A stretch of DNA of 53,478 nt, from NCBI GenBank assembly GCA_947476065.1, contig CANJPG010000016.1, positions 1 to 53,478 of the forward strand, given 5' to 3'. This DNA is from Fidelibacterota bacterium (GTDB lineage Bacteria > Pseudomonadota > Alphaproteobacteria > Rhodospirillales > Rhodospirillaceae). Shown here piece after piece: positions 15,370 to 24,554 of the stretch. Position 1 is the stretch's first letter, and every line of letters starts with the position of its first letter. A program made the position numbers and the translations under genes. Below the pieces are notes generated by a model, which searched no databases, had not been told where the DNA came from, and saw only the letters and a program-made list of their open reading frames with translations.

Positions 15370-16464
15370 ATGAATGCTGAACCAAAATTATCCATACAGA
15401 GCCCGAATCTTGATTTCGAAGCCAAGGACCGCAGGGGCGTCTTGCGCAAAATCCTGATGGGCGTGATCCCGGTTGTCATCGTGGCCGCCGGCGGCTCCTG
15501 GTACCTGACCGGCGGGCGTTTTGTCGGCACCGACAACGCCTACATCAAGGCGGATATCGCGTCGGTCAGCCCCGAGATTTCGGGAAATATCCTCTCGGTG
15601 ATGGCTAAGGAAAATCAGGTGGTCACCAAGGGCCAGCCCATCCTGGTCATCGACGACACCAACTACCGCATCGCGCTCGCAGGCACTGACGCGCAGTTGC
15701 AGAACGTCGTCTCGAGCATCGAAAGCGACAAGGCCCGCTATCGCCAGAAGGAAGCGTCGATTGCCCTGATGCAGAGCAACGTCGCTTATGCCGACCGTGA
15801 ATATAAACGTCAGTCGACCCTGGCCTCGAGCAATTTCGCCTCGGCCTCCAAACTTGACGAAGCCAAGCACACCGTCGACACCGCGCGCCAGAACATCACC
15901 CTCCTGAAACAGGAAGAGGCCGAAATTCTCGCGCGCCTGAACGGCGATCCGAACGTCGCGGCTGAGCAAGTGCCGGCCTATCGCCAGGCCTATGCCGGCA
16001 AGCTGTCGGCGGAGACCATGATCAAGCGTGCGACACTGTTGGCGCCCTTCGACGGCATTGTCAGCCAGTTGCCAAAAGAGGGCGACTTCGCCCGCACCGG
16101 TGCTCCGGCCTTCAGCATCGTCGGCTCGAACGACATCTGGGTGGAAGCCAACTACAAGGAAACCGATCTGACCTACATGCGCGTAGGCCAGCCCGTGGAA
16201 GTGCGCGTCGATACCTACCCCGGCCGGCCGTTCAAAGGCCACGTGACCAGCATCAGCCAGGCCACCGGCGCCGAATTCGCCGTGCTGCCGGCGCAGAACT
16301 CCACTGGCAACTGGATCAAGGTCGTGCAGCGTATCCCGGTGCGTATTTCCGTCGATGACCAGAAATCCGGTCCGCCCTTGCGCGCCGGTATGAGCGTCAC
16401 CGCCGCTGTCGATACCGGGAAATCGCGCCTCGCGCGCTATCTCGGCGACAAATCCGCGGACTGA
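15370..16464 (+). CDS. emrA: EmrA-like membrane fusion protein (HlyD family)
   Basis: The 364-residue protein has one N-terminal membrane helix (KILMGVIPVVIVAAGGSWYL) and then the periplasmic adaptor layout: beta/lipoyl half VGTDNAYIKADIASVSPEIS, a coiled-coil hairpin (about residues 100-190, rich in Q/K/E/A), the returning half APFDGIVSQLPKEGDFARTG, and a beta-barrel VEANYKETDLTYMRVGQPVE. The DNAYIKAD and VEANYKET motifs are characteristic of EmrA/FusE-type adaptors that work with DHA2 MFS pumps and an outer-membrane factor. No TolC-like gene is nearby, so one elsewhere would be needed. Confidence 0.9.
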   Translation: MNAEPKLSIQSPNLDFEAKDRRGVLRKILMGVIPVVIVAAGGSWYLTGGRFVGTDNAYIKADIASVSPEISGNILSVMAKENQVVTKGQPILVIDDTNYRIALAGTDAQLQNVVSSIESDKARYRQKEASIALMQSNVAYADREYKRQSTLASSNFASASKLDEAKHTVDTARQNITLLKQEEAEILARLNGDPNVAAEQVPAYRQAYAGKLSAETMIKRATLLAPFDGIVSQLPKEGDFARTGAPAFSIVGSNDIWVEANYKETDLTYMRVGQPVEVRVDTYPGRPFKGHVTSISQATGAEFAVLPAQNSTGNWIKVVQRIPVRISVDDQKSGPPLRAGMSVTAAVDTGKSRLARYLGDKSAD

Positions 16465-16472
16465 TTAAGACG

Positions 16473-18017
16473 ATGCCCGACGCCGACACAAAAAAGGTCT
16501 CTGGGCGCCTGCTCGTCATCACCGGCTTCATCATGCTGGCGACGATCATGCAGACGCTGGACATGACCATCGCCAACGTCGCCTTGCCCTATATGCAAAG
16601 CGGAATGAGCGCGGGCCAGGACCAAATCACCTGGGTGCTGACGTCCTATGTCGTGGCCTCGGCTATCGGCATGTCTCTGACCGGCTACTTCGTCGACCGT
16701 TTCGGGCGCACGCGCGTCTTCGTCTGGTCGATTGCCGGGTTCACGATTGCGTCAATGGCCTGCGGGCTATCACAAACGTTGCCTGAAATTGTGATGTTCC
16801 GCGTGTTTCAGGGATTTGCCGGCGCCTGCCTCGTGCCGCTGTCACAAGCTACGCTGATGGACCTATATCCGCGCGAAAAATTCGGACCGGCGCTGGCGGC
16901 CTGGGGCATGGGCGTCATGCTGGGACCGATTTTCGGGCCCACGCTCGGCGGCTATCTGACTGAAATTCTGAGCTGGCGCTGGGTGTTTTTCATCAATCTG
17001 CCGCTTGGCATCGCTTGCACCATCGGCATGGCCACGCTGCTGCCGGAAACCAAACGCGTCCACGAGGCGAAGTTCGACATGCGCGGCTTTCTGTTCCTCG
17101 CCACCGCTCTGACGGCCTTCCAGCTCTTTCTTGACCGCGGGCACACGCTCGATTGGTTTGCCTCACTCGAAATCATGATCGAAGCCGGCGTCGCGGCCAT
17201 CGCGTTCTATCTATTCATTGTGCACATCTTCACCACCGACAAGCCGTTCCTCAATCCGGCGCTGTTCAAAGACGGAAACTATGTCTCGGGCACCATCCTG
17301 GGCTTTTCAGTGGGCATCACGCTGATGTCGACCATGGCCTTGCTGCCCAGCATGCTGCAAAGCCTGTTGGGCTATCCGATCATCGATACTGGCCTGCTGA
17401 TGATGCCGCGCGGCATCGGAACAATGGTGGCCATGATGGTGGCCGGCAAAGTCATCCGCACGGTCGATCCGCGTCTGTTGATGTTCACCGGCGGCTCCCT
17501 GATGGGCTTGGCGTTGTGGGCCATGTCGACCTTCGACCTGAACGTCACGTCGTCGCTGTTAGGCATGACGGGTGTCGCCCAGGGCTTTGGCATCGGGCTG
17601 TTCTTCACGTCGCTCAGCACATTGTCCTTTGCGACCTTGCCCGGGCCCATCCGCACGCAAGGCACGGCGGTCAGCACGCTGATCCGTAACATCGGCAGCA
17701 GCATCGGCATTTCGATGGTCTCGACGATCTTGGCGCAAAACAGCCAGATCAACCACGCCGAGTTGAGCGAGCACATCAACCCGTTCAACCGCGCCATCCA
17801 AAACGCAGCGCCCCACCTGCCGATCGACCTGGGGTCGCCGGCAGGCCTGCGCATTTTGAACGGCATGATTAGCAAGCAGGCGGCGATGATTTCATACATC
17901 GACGTCTTCACGCTGATGGCGATCATCTCGGCGGTTTCGCTGCCGCTGATCTTGATCCTGAAACGGCCGAAGAAGCAGGCCGCACCGGCGCCCGAACATG
18001 CCGTGGCTGAGATCTAA
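16473..18017 (+). CDS. emrB: EmrB/QacA-type MFS drug exporter (DHA2, 14 helices)
   Basis: The 514-residue protein has about 14 membrane helices. It carries the DHA2 motif LDMTIANVALPYMQ in helix 1, motif A GYFVDRFGRTRVF, and motif C GVMLGPIFGPTLGGYL followed by SWRWVFFINLPLG. Together with the upstream adaptor it forms a proton-driven exporter that spans the envelope. It ends with a four-base convergent overlap with pepN (stop codons share CTAA at 18014-18017). Substrate unknown. Confidence 0.92.
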   Translation: MPDADTKKVSGRLLVITGFIMLATIMQTLDMTIANVALPYMQSGMSAGQDQITWVLTSYVVASAIGMSLTGYFVDRFGRTRVFVWSIAGFTIASMACGLSQTLPEIVMFRVFQGFAGACLVPLSQATLMDLYPREKFGPALAAWGMGVMLGPIFGPTLGGYLTEILSWRWVFFINLPLGIACTIGMATLLPETKRVHEAKFDMRGFLFLATALTAFQLFLDRGHTLDWFASLEIMIEAGVAAIAFYLFIVHIFTTDKPFLNPALFKDGNYVSGTILGFSVGITLMSTMALLPSMLQSLLGYPIIDTGLLMMPRGIGTMVAMMVAGKVIRTVDPRLLMFTGGSLMGLALWAMSTFDLNVTSSLLGMTGVAQGFGIGLFFTSLSTLSFATLPGPIRTQGTAVSTLIRNIGSSIGISMVSTILAQNSQINHAELSEHINPFNRAIQNAAPHLPIDLGSPAGLRILNGMISKQAAMISYIDVFTLMAIISAVSLPLILILKRPKKQAAPAPEHAVAEI

Positions 18018-20668
18018 GCGGCCAAGCCTTTCATCACCAACTCATAAACGTCGGGCGACAGTCCCGGTGCTGCGGCCAGGCGTTCCAATTGCGCCTTCAT
18101 CAAGGCTTGGCGTGTGGCGTCGAACCGTTTCCAGCGGCCAAGCGGCGGCACCAGCCGGGCGGCGGTCAGCGGATTGAAGGCATTGATGGCCAAAATCTGG
18201 TCGGCGAGGAACGCATAGCCCGAGCCGTCGGCGGCGTGGAAGTTCACGGGGTTCATGCCTGCGAAGGTATTCACCACGGCGCGCACCTTGTTGGGGTTCT
18301 TGATATCGAATGCGCTGTGCTCCATCAGCCGCCGGATAGTGGTGAGCGCGCCGGGCAGGGGCGTGGCGGCCTGCACGGTCAGCCACTTGTTGACCACCAG
18401 ATGATCGTCCTTGAAGCGTTCGTAAAACGCCTGGAGCGCGGCATCGCGCTCGGGGACTGCCAACAGGTTGAGGATCGACAGCGCATCCATGCGGTCGGTC
18501 ATGTTATCGGCAGTATCGAATTGGTTTTTGACCAGCGCCGTGGTTTCCGCAGTTTCCAATGTCGCGAGATAGCCGAGCGCGGCCCGTTTCAGCAGGCGCT
18601 GGCCCATGCCGGCGGCATCGGGCACATAAGGTGCATTGACGCGCAATGAGTCATACAGGTCCCGCAGGGCTGTGTGGTGGTGTTCGGCCACGAAACGGCG
18701 CACGGCCTTGCGCGCGAGGTGCAGATTGATGGGGTCTTCCTGCGTCATGCGGTTGGCGAGGTAGTCTTCGCCGGGCAGGCCCAGGAGCGAAGCCTTGAAG
18801 GCCGGGGCAATCTCATTATCGGTGATGGCCGCGCCTATGGCGCTGAGGAATCGCGTATCGGGCTTGGGTGTGCGACCGGCCTGGAGGTCTGCCAGAACGC
18901 GCTGGATCACATCCGTGCCGTAGTCCTGGCCCGCGTTCCAACGGTTGAAGGCGTCGGTGTCGTGGGCCATGAGAAAAGCCCGGTCGTCGTCGCTGAGCGG
19001 AAAATTGACGACAACGGGTGCGGCGAAATTGCGGTTGAGGGATAGACGGGGCGCGCTTTCAACGTCGGTGAAGACAAACGTCTCGCTAGGCGACTTCAGT
19101 TCCAGGACGCGGGTACCGATGCCGTCTTCGCCGGGCAGTTTCACCGGCATGCCATGGCCGTCCGCCCCGATGAGCCCCACGGCCACGGGGATGTGGTAGG
19201 GCTGTTTTACCTGCTGGCCCGGGGTTGGCGGACAGTGTTGCGAGAGTTTGAGCGTGTAGGTTTTAGCGGCAGCGTTGTAGTCGCCCGACGCTGTGATTTG
19301 CGGTGTTCCGGCCTGGCTGTACCAGAGCTTGAACTGCGTCAGATCAATGCCTGACGCATCTTCCATGGCCGCGGCAAAATCCTCACAGGTCACCGCCTGG
19401 CCGTCGTGGCGTGCGAAGTAAAGGTCCATGCCGGCGCGGAATTTCTCCGCCCCCAGCACCGTCTGCATCATGCGGATGACCTCGGCGCCTTTTTGGTAAA
19501 CCGTCGAAGTGTAGAAGTTGTTGATCTCGATATAGCTCTCCGGGCGCACCGGGTGTGCTAAGGGGCTCGCATCCTCGCGGAACTGTGTGACGCGCAGCAC
19601 CTCGACGTCGTCGATGCGCTTGTTGGCGCGGCTGCGCATGTCGGCGGTGAATTCCTGGTCGCGGAAAACCGTGAGACCTTCCTTGAGGCTCAGCTGGAAC
19701 CAATCTCGGCAGGTGACGCGGTCGCCGCTCCAGTTGTGGAAGTATTCGTGGGCGACGATGGACTCGATCAGGTAGTAGTCCATGTCGGTGGCGGTGTCGG
19801 AGTCGGCGAGGATGTAGCGGTCGTTGAAGATGTTGAGGCTCTTGTTTTCCATCGCCCCCATATTGAAATCGCTGACGGCGACGATGTTGAAGACATCCAA
19901 GTCGTATTCACGCCCGAAGGCCATCTCGTCCCAGTGCATGGAACGCTTGAGGGAATCCATGGCGTAGCCGGCGCGGCTTTCCTTGCCATGCTCGACGTAG
20001 ATCTTCAGAACGACCTTGCGGCCCGACATGGTCGTGAAGTCGTCTTCGATATGGGCGAGGTCGCCGGCGACAAGGGCGAAGAGGTAACAGGGCTTGGGGA
20101 AGGGATCTGTCCAGACGGCATAGTGACGCCCGTCGGACAACTCGCCCGTCTCCCCGGGGTTGCCGTTCGACAAGAGCACGGGGTAGGTCTTCGGCGCGCG
20201 GATGGTGGTGCGGAACGGCGCCATGACATCGGGCCGGTCGAGGTAATAGGTGATGCGCCGGAACCCCTCGGCCTCGCATTGCGTGCAGAATACGTTGCGC
20301 GAGACGTAAAGGCCCTCGAGCGCCTTGTTGGCGTTGGGATCGATCTCGACTTCGGTTTCGAGGGTGAAGACCGCCGGCGGCAAGGGGATGGTAAGGCCGT
20401 GGTCCGTCAGGGTGTAGGCCTCGGCGGCCAGGGGCTTGCCGTCCAGGGCGATGCTGATCAGCTTCATGTGCTCACCGTTGAGCTCCAACGGCTGCACGCC
20501 CTTGGCGCGGTCGTGGGCGGCAGTGATCTTCAAGGTGGCGTGAACCCGGGTGGCCTTGGGATCGAGATCGAAGGTCAGGTCAACCGATTCAATCCGATAG
20601 GGCGGCGGTGTGTAATCGGCCAGGCGGATGGCGGTGGGTTCGGTCTTGGGGGGGTGCTCGGTTTTCAT
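18014..20668 (-). CDS. pepN: Aminopeptidase N (M1 metallopeptidase)
   Basis: The 884-residue length matches the proteobacterial PepN family. The substrate-binding GAMENKSLNIFND motif, the zinc site HEYFH in VAHEYFHNWSGDRVTCRDW, and the third ligand Glu in LSLKEGLTVFRDQEF are all intact, as is the downstream VYQKGAEVIRMM with the catalytic Tyr region. It removes N-terminal residues from peptides in the cytoplasm. No signal peptide is present. The long open frames on the opposite strand are shadows caused by GC-rich codon use. Confidence 0.97.
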   Translation of the reverse strand: MKTEHPPKTEPTAIRLADYTPPPYRIESVDLTFDLDPKATRVHATLKITAAHDRAKGVQPLELNGEHMKLISIALDGKPLAAEAYTLTDHGLTIPLPPAVFTLETEVEIDPNANKALEGLYVSRNVFCTQCEAEGFRRITYYLDRPDVMAPFRTTIRAPKTYPVLLSNGNPGETGELSDGRHYAVWTDPFPKPCYLFALVAGDLAHIEDDFTTMSGRKVVLKIYVEHGKESRAGYAMDSLKRSMHWDEMAFGREYDLDVFNIVAVSDFNMGAMENKSLNIFNDRYILADSDTATDMDYYLIESIVAHEYFHNWSGDRVTCRDWFQLSLKEGLTVFRDQEFTADMRSRANKRIDDVEVLRVTQFREDASPLAHPVRPESYIEINNFYTSTVYQKGAEVIRMMQTVLGAEKFRAGMDLYFARHDGQAVTCEDFAAAMEDASGIDLTQFKLWYSQAGTPQITASGDYNAAAKTYTLKLSQHCPPTPGQQVKQPYHIPVAVGLIGADGHGMPVKLPGEDGIGTRVLELKSPSETFVFTDVESAPRLSLNRNFAAPVVVNFPLSDDDRAFLMAHDTDAFNRWNAGQDYGTDVIQRVLADLQAGRTPKPDTRFLSAIGAAITDNEIAPAFKASLLGLPGEDYLANRMTQEDPINLHLARKAVRRFVAEHHHTALRDLYDSLRVNAPYVPDAAGMGQRLLKRAALGYLATLETAETTALVKNQFDTADNMTDRMDALSILNLLAVPERDAALQAFYERFKDDHLVVNKWLTVQAATPLPGALTTIRRLMEHSAFDIKNPNKVRAVVNTFAGMNPVNFHAADGSGYAFLADQILAINAFNPLTAARLVPPLGRWKRFDATRQALMKAQLERLAAAPGLSPDVYELVMKGLAA

Positions 20669-20819
20669 GGAATCCGCCGTTCAAAAGAGGATGGGATAGC
20701 CTAGCGGGTTAGGCTGTCCGTTCAAGCGGATGCGCCCAATTTTGGGTGACGCTTTGTTAACCTGCCCAACATAAGGTAAAGGCGGAAAAATTCGCTTCAG
20801 ACCAGCTGGGAGAAACCTT

Positions 20820-22118
20820 ATGCGTACGGTGGCGTTCGTGCCCGCGAAGGGCGATAGCACCCGCATCCGCAACAAGAATACCGTCGTTCTGGACGGCGAC
20901 TACCTGTTCAAGCGCAAGCTGAAGCAGCTGTTAGCCTGTCCGGAAATCGACGACGTTTATTTGGACACGGAGTCGGACGCCATTATCGAGATGGCCTCGG
21001 ACCTGCCGATCAAAGTTCTCAAGCGCAACGCCAAGCTGGCCTCCAACAAGACCGACGGCCACGAGCTATTTGCAAATGAATGCGCGCGCGTCGAGGCCGA
21101 CATCTACATTCAATGTTTGTGCACCAGCCCCTTCACGACAGCCGAGACGATGACCCGCGCCATCAAGGCGCTGAAGGCCGACAAAAAAGCAGACTCGCTG
21201 GTGGCCGTGCAGAAGCGCAAACAGTACACCTGGGCCAAAGGCCGGCCGGCCTACGGCGAAGGCCGTATCCCCAATTCCGTCGACCTGCCCGATACTGTGA
21301 TCGAGTCCATGGGCCTATACATGGTCAAGCGCGGCAAGGGCAAAGCCAAACCCAAGCGCCGCTTCGGCGAGCAGGTGGTATTCTTTGAACTGACCGACGA
21401 AGAGGCCTTCGACGTCAATTGGCCCGATGATCTGGCTCTGGCCGAACGCATCTGCGCCGGCTATCGCGCCGCGCATAACGCCGCGCTCGATGCCATTCGT
21501 CCGCATTTGTGTTCCTCGCTCCTGGCCGACATCTGCAAGGAGCGCGGGCTCAAGACACTGCTGCCGCCGGGTTTCGCCCGTGTCAGCGGCCGCTCGGTGC
21601 TGGGCATCGCCAAGACGCTTGAACTGCGCAAGCTGAAGAAGGGCGACGACTGGAAGGGCATCTACACGGCGCTCGGCACCTATAACTTCGTGCGTCCGGG
21701 CGACGTCATAGTCGTGAAGAACGACGTGAAGGACAAAGCCTATTTCGGCGACCTCAATGCCAACATTGCTATCCGCTCGGGGGCTGTGGGCGCGGTTGTC
21801 GACAGCTTCACGCGCGATTCCGCTGAGTTAAATGGCTTGGAGTTCTCGGTTTTCGCCAAGGGCATCTCCTGCGACGACATCAAATACGAAGGCACCGTGC
21901 ACGCCATGAACCGCGCCATCAAGATCGGCGACGTGACCATCAACAACGGCGACTACATCTACGCCGACGACGACGGCGTACTGGCCATCCCTCAGGCCTT
22001 GTGGCCCTCGATCCGCGATGAGGCCATGGCGACCCTCAAGAAGGAGTTCGACATCCGTTACGCCATCATCATGGGCGAGGATGTCGGCAAGGTCCTGGGC
22101 ACGCACGGCGCGTTCTAG
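20820..22118 (+). CDS. Fusion of a CMP-nonulosonate synthetase-like and an RraA/aldolase-like domain
   Basis: A GGGAG ribosome binding site precedes the ATG. Residues 1 to about 225 are a cytidylyltransferase of the NeuA type: nucleotide loop AFVPAKGDSTRIRNKNTVVL, QCLCTSPFTTAETMTRAIKA, and a C-terminal VNWPDDLALAERI. Residues about 230-432 belong to the RraA-like family: IRSGAVGAVVDSFTRDSAEL with the conserved Arg-Asp, and VTINNGDYIYADDDGVLAIP. RraA-like proteins include the RNase E inhibitor RraA and class II pyruvate aldolases (HMG/CHA aldolase) that also decarboxylate oxaloacetate. A synthetase that charges a 2-keto sugar joined to a domain that can cleave 2-keto acids is unusual. It may couple sugar activation with aldol chemistry; function is inferred. 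First gene of a cassette with the next two. Confidence 0.8.
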   Translation: MRTVAFVPAKGDSTRIRNKNTVVLDGDYLFKRKLKQLLACPEIDDVYLDTESDAIIEMASDLPIKVLKRNAKLASNKTDGHELFANECARVEADIYIQCLCTSPFTTAETMTRAIKALKADKKADSLVAVQKRKQYTWAKGRPAYGEGRIPNSVDLPDTVIESMGLYMVKRGKGKAKPKRRFGEQVVFFELTDEEAFDVNWPDDLALAERICAGYRAAHNAALDAIRPHLCSSLLADICKERGLKTLLPPGFARVSGRSVLGIAKTLELRKLKKGDDWKGIYTALGTYNFVRPGDVIVVKNDVKDKAYFGDLNANIAIRSGAVGAVVDSFTRDSAELNGLEFSVFAKGISCDDIKYEGTVHAMNRAIKIGDVTINNGDYIYADDDGVLAIPQALWPSIRDEAMATLKKEFDIRYAIIMGEDVGKVLGTHGAF

Positions 22119-22140
22119 GGGGCTTTCCAGCCCCGTTTCG
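22119..22140 (+). terminator. Weak hairpin after the fusion gene
   Basis: GGGGCT (22119-22124) pairs with AGCCCC (22129-22134) around TTCC, starting one base after the stop codon and followed by GTTTC. The short T-tract makes it at best an attenuator; the next gene starts 57 bases later. Confidence 0.35.
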
Positions 22141-22175
22141 TTGCTTTCGCGCAGCGGGGCGGTTAGAACAGCCGT

Positions 22176-22976
22176 ATGTCATTCACCACCATATTGCTCG
22201 CGGGCGACCGGCCGGCGGACGTGCTGGCCAAGCAATCACCGGGCGGTCGCAAGGCGCTTCTGCTGCTCGATGGGCGGCCGATGATCCTATACGTGCTCGA
22301 CACGCTGCTGGCTGCGCATCATGTCGGCGAGATCGTTGTGGTGGCGAACCGTGTCAGCGAGATTGAAAGTAATCCCGAGCTTAAAGCCGTTGCTGCGGCG
22401 TCCGGCGGGCGGATCACCTTCCGCGAAGGCGCGGGTAGTCCCGCCACCAGCGTGCTCAAAACCATGGACGAGATGCGCTTTGCCGGCGCGATCCTGGTGA
22501 CCACCGCCGACAACCCGCTGCTCAGTGTGGCGACCCTCGACGAATTTTGTATCGCCGTATCCGCCGATCCGGCGATCGAGGCGGCAGTCGGCCTCGCGCG
22601 TGAGACTGAGATCCGCGCGGCCTATCCCGACGTGAAACGCACCTATATCCGTCTGGGCGGCGAAGGCTACAGCGGCTGCAATCTGTTTGCGCTGACGCCG
22701 GGCGCGGGTCCCAAGGCCGCGCGCGCCTGGAGCGAGGTCGAGGGCCGGCGCAAGAAACCCTGGCAACTGGTCCTGCATTTCGGCGTCGGCACGCTGATCA
22801 AGGCGCTTTGCGGATGGCTCGATATCAACGGCGCCATGAAAGCGGCTTCGCGCTCCATGGGGCTGTCGGTCCATGCGGTGATTCTAAAAGACCCGGTCGC
22901 GGCCATGGACGTGGATCGTCCCGATCACATCCCTATGGCCAATGCCGTGCTCGCCGCCCGCAAGGCCCCGCCATGA
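22176..22976 (+). CDS. MobA/GT-A-like nucleotidyltransferase
   Basis: The 266-residue protein has the NTP-transferase plan: FTTILLAGDRPADVLAKQSP with a variant G-x-R-x-x-D loop, KALLLLDGRPMILYVLDTLL, and the metal-binding ILVTTADNPLLS. Later segments GYSGCNLFALTPGAGPKAAR and AAMDVDRPDHIPMANAVL are also typical of the group that includes MobA-like and sugar-1-phosphate nucleotidyltransferases. It probably makes an activated nucleotide (a CDP- or CMP-linked alcohol or sugar) for the next gene, with which it overlaps by four bases (ATGA at 22973-22976). The exact substrate is not readable. Cytoplasmic. Confidence 0.7.
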   Translation: MSFTTILLAGDRPADVLAKQSPGGRKALLLLDGRPMILYVLDTLLAAHHVGEIVVVANRVSEIESNPELKAVAAASGGRITFREGAGSPATSVLKTMDEMRFAGAILVTTADNPLLSVATLDEFCIAVSADPAIEAAVGLARETEIRAAYPDVKRTYIRLGGEGYSGCNLFALTPGAGPKAARAWSEVEGRRKKPWQLVLHFGVGTLIKALCGWLDINGAMKAASRSMGLSVHAVILKDPVAAMDVDRPDHIPMANAVLAARKAPP

Positions 22977-24151
22977 CTGCGGAGCGGGTGAAGGTAGCGT
23001 TCCTTTACAATCACGAAGCCGGCCATCAAGTGCGTCACAGCGCTGCGGTGATTCCAGCCCTGTTGGACCGCCACCCTGAAATTGACCTCAGCGTCCTTGC
23101 GACCTCGGATAGCCTGCTTGCGACAATACATGCCGTATGCGGTCCGGAGCTGGAAAAGCGGTGCCGCTTCATCAAGCTGGGCACGCCGGCTTGGCACAAG
23201 CCTTTTGCTCGCATTCTCGACGCGGTGCTGCCGTTCAGCCGTCTGGACCAGCTGTACAGCAACCGCACGCTCTTTTCGCGGTTCGACGCAGTTATTGTGA
23301 CCGAGGGCACGAGCCTGTTTCTCAAGAAATTGAATGGCCTCGATCACTTGAAGATTCTGCGCATCGATCATGGCGCCGGCGACCGCGCCATCGGCTTCAA
23401 GCCGTCTTTCGGGCGCAACGACCTCGTGTTGCTGCCTGGGGCAAAACAGCGTGATAGGTTCTTGCAGCTGGGGTATCTGCGCCCCGACCAGATCGCCGTC
23501 ATCGGCTATCCCAAATTCGAAACCGTCGATGTGTCCGCCGGCCGCGCGCGTAAGTTCTTCGCCGATGACAAGCCGGTGGTGCTTTATAACCCGCATCCCG
23601 AGCCGCGGCTGTCATCGTGGTATGATCTGGGCGAAGAGGTGCTGGAGTATTTTTACAACAGCCGCGACTACAACCTGATCTTTGCGCCGCACGTCATGAT
23701 GTTCAAACGCCGGGTGCATCTCACGGTGGAAGGCATGGCGCTGCGAATGATACGGGCCATCCCCGAAAAATACCGCAGCTGTCCGCATATCCTGATCGAT
23801 ACGGGCAGTGCCGCGAGCGTCGACATGACCTATACGCTGGCCGCCGATATCTACCTGGGCGACGTCAGCAGCCAGGTCTATGAATTCCTGATCGCACCGC
23901 GGCCCTGCGTGTTTCTGGACGCACACGGCACGCGGTGGAAAGACGATCCCGATTATGTCTTCTGGAATTTCGGTCCGGTGGTCACTAATACGGCTGGGCT
24001 CGACCGTGTGTTACGCAGTGCCGCGATCGACCGTTCCATTTACGGTCCGGTGCAGGAAAAAGCCTTCACCGATACCTTTGACCTGCAGCCGACGACGTCC
24101 GCCGTTCGGGCGGCAGACGCCATCGCTGCATTTCTCGCCCGCGCGGCCTAG
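22973..24151 (+). CDS. CDP-glycerol glycerophosphotransferase (TagB/TagF)-like protein
   Basis: The ATG at 22973 overlaps the previous stop, giving 392 residues; the longer open frame upstream is a shadow. Two Rossmann-like halves are visible: FLYNHEAGHQVRHSAAVIPA at the start, and the diagnostic C-terminal half VVLYNPHPEPRLSSWYDLGE, LIFAPHVMMFKRRVHL, ILIDTGSAASVDMTYTLAAD and IYLGDVSSQVYEFL. The SS-x-x-Y/D-F pattern with the HP and PH histidines matches glycerophosphotransferases that add polyol phosphate to surface glycans. It is likely the transferase using the product of the upstream nucleotidyltransferase. It ends one base before the convergent gene at 24152. Confidence 0.75.
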   Translation: MTAERVKVAFLYNHEAGHQVRHSAAVIPALLDRHPEIDLSVLATSDSLLATIHAVCGPELEKRCRFIKLGTPAWHKPFARILDAVLPFSRLDQLYSNRTLFSRFDAVIVTEGTSLFLKKLNGLDHLKILRIDHGAGDRAIGFKPSFGRNDLVLLPGAKQRDRFLQLGYLRPDQIAVIGYPKFETVDVSAGRARKFFADDKPVVLYNPHPEPRLSSWYDLGEEVLEYFYNSRDYNLIFAPHVMMFKRRVHLTVEGMALRMIRAIPEKYRSCPHILIDTGSAASVDMTYTLAADIYLGDVSSQVYEFLIAPRPCVFLDAHGTRWKDDPDYVFWNFGPVVTNTAGLDRVLRSAAIDRSIYGPVQEKAFTDTFDLQPTTSAVRAADAIAAFLARAA

Positions 24152-24526
24152 CTATTTCACCTTCTGGGCTTCTTTTTCTTTGCGCGTCGGCGGCTTGTCG
24201 CTCTTTTCCAGGGTCTGCAAGGCGCAGCGCTGGCCATCGACGAGGATCGAACTGGTATTATCGAAGGAGCCATCAGGCTCGGACACATAGCCAATGGTCT
24301 CGGTGAAGTTCAGCCCGAGGCAAGGCCCCAGCAACTTCGCCTGATACCACTGACCACCGCGTGCGCGCAGATAAAGGCCGTTATCGCCATCGGGGCGCCA
24401 TTCGTCAATGCCGCCCGAGCTAGCAAAGGGAATGGAGGCCCGCTCGGCCTTTTCGGCGGCGCCGGCAGACGTAATGGCCGTCAAACTCAACAGGGCGGCG
24501 GCGGACATCAGGGAACGGACTAACAT
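24152..24526 (-). CDS. Small exported protein, DUF6491-like (paralogue 2)
   Basis: This 124-residue protein has a signal peptide (MLVRSLMSAAALLSLTAITS then AGA-AE) and a good ribosome binding site (AGGAGAG). Its mature part, GGIDEWRPDGDNGLYLRARG, then GQWYQAKLLGPCLGLNF and VDGQRCALQTLEK, follows the same plan as the adjacent upstream gene: W-R, a strand, QW-(F/Y)-x-A, a first Cys, then a second Cys before L. The pattern resembles DUF6491 (recalled, not searched). Role unknown. It ends in a Lys-rich tail. Confidence 0.7.
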   Translation of the reverse strand: MLVRSLMSAAALLSLTAITSAGAAEKAERASIPFASSGGIDEWRPDGDNGLYLRARGGQWYQAKLLGPCLGLNFTETIGYVSEPDGSFDNTSSILVDGQRCALQTLEKSDKPPTRKEKEAQKVK

Positions 24527-24554
24527 TTCACTCTCCTCTTGTTCAGCGGGTACT

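Noticed and set aside
19736-20704. Long open frame antisense to pepN (322 codons)
   Set aside because: The opposite strand encodes a complete, motif-rich PepN; the antisense frame has biased Gly/Val/Asp composition and no start signal.
22119-22175. Riboswitch between the fusion gene and the nucleotidyltransferase gene
   Set aside because: Only one short hairpin in 57 bases; too little structure.
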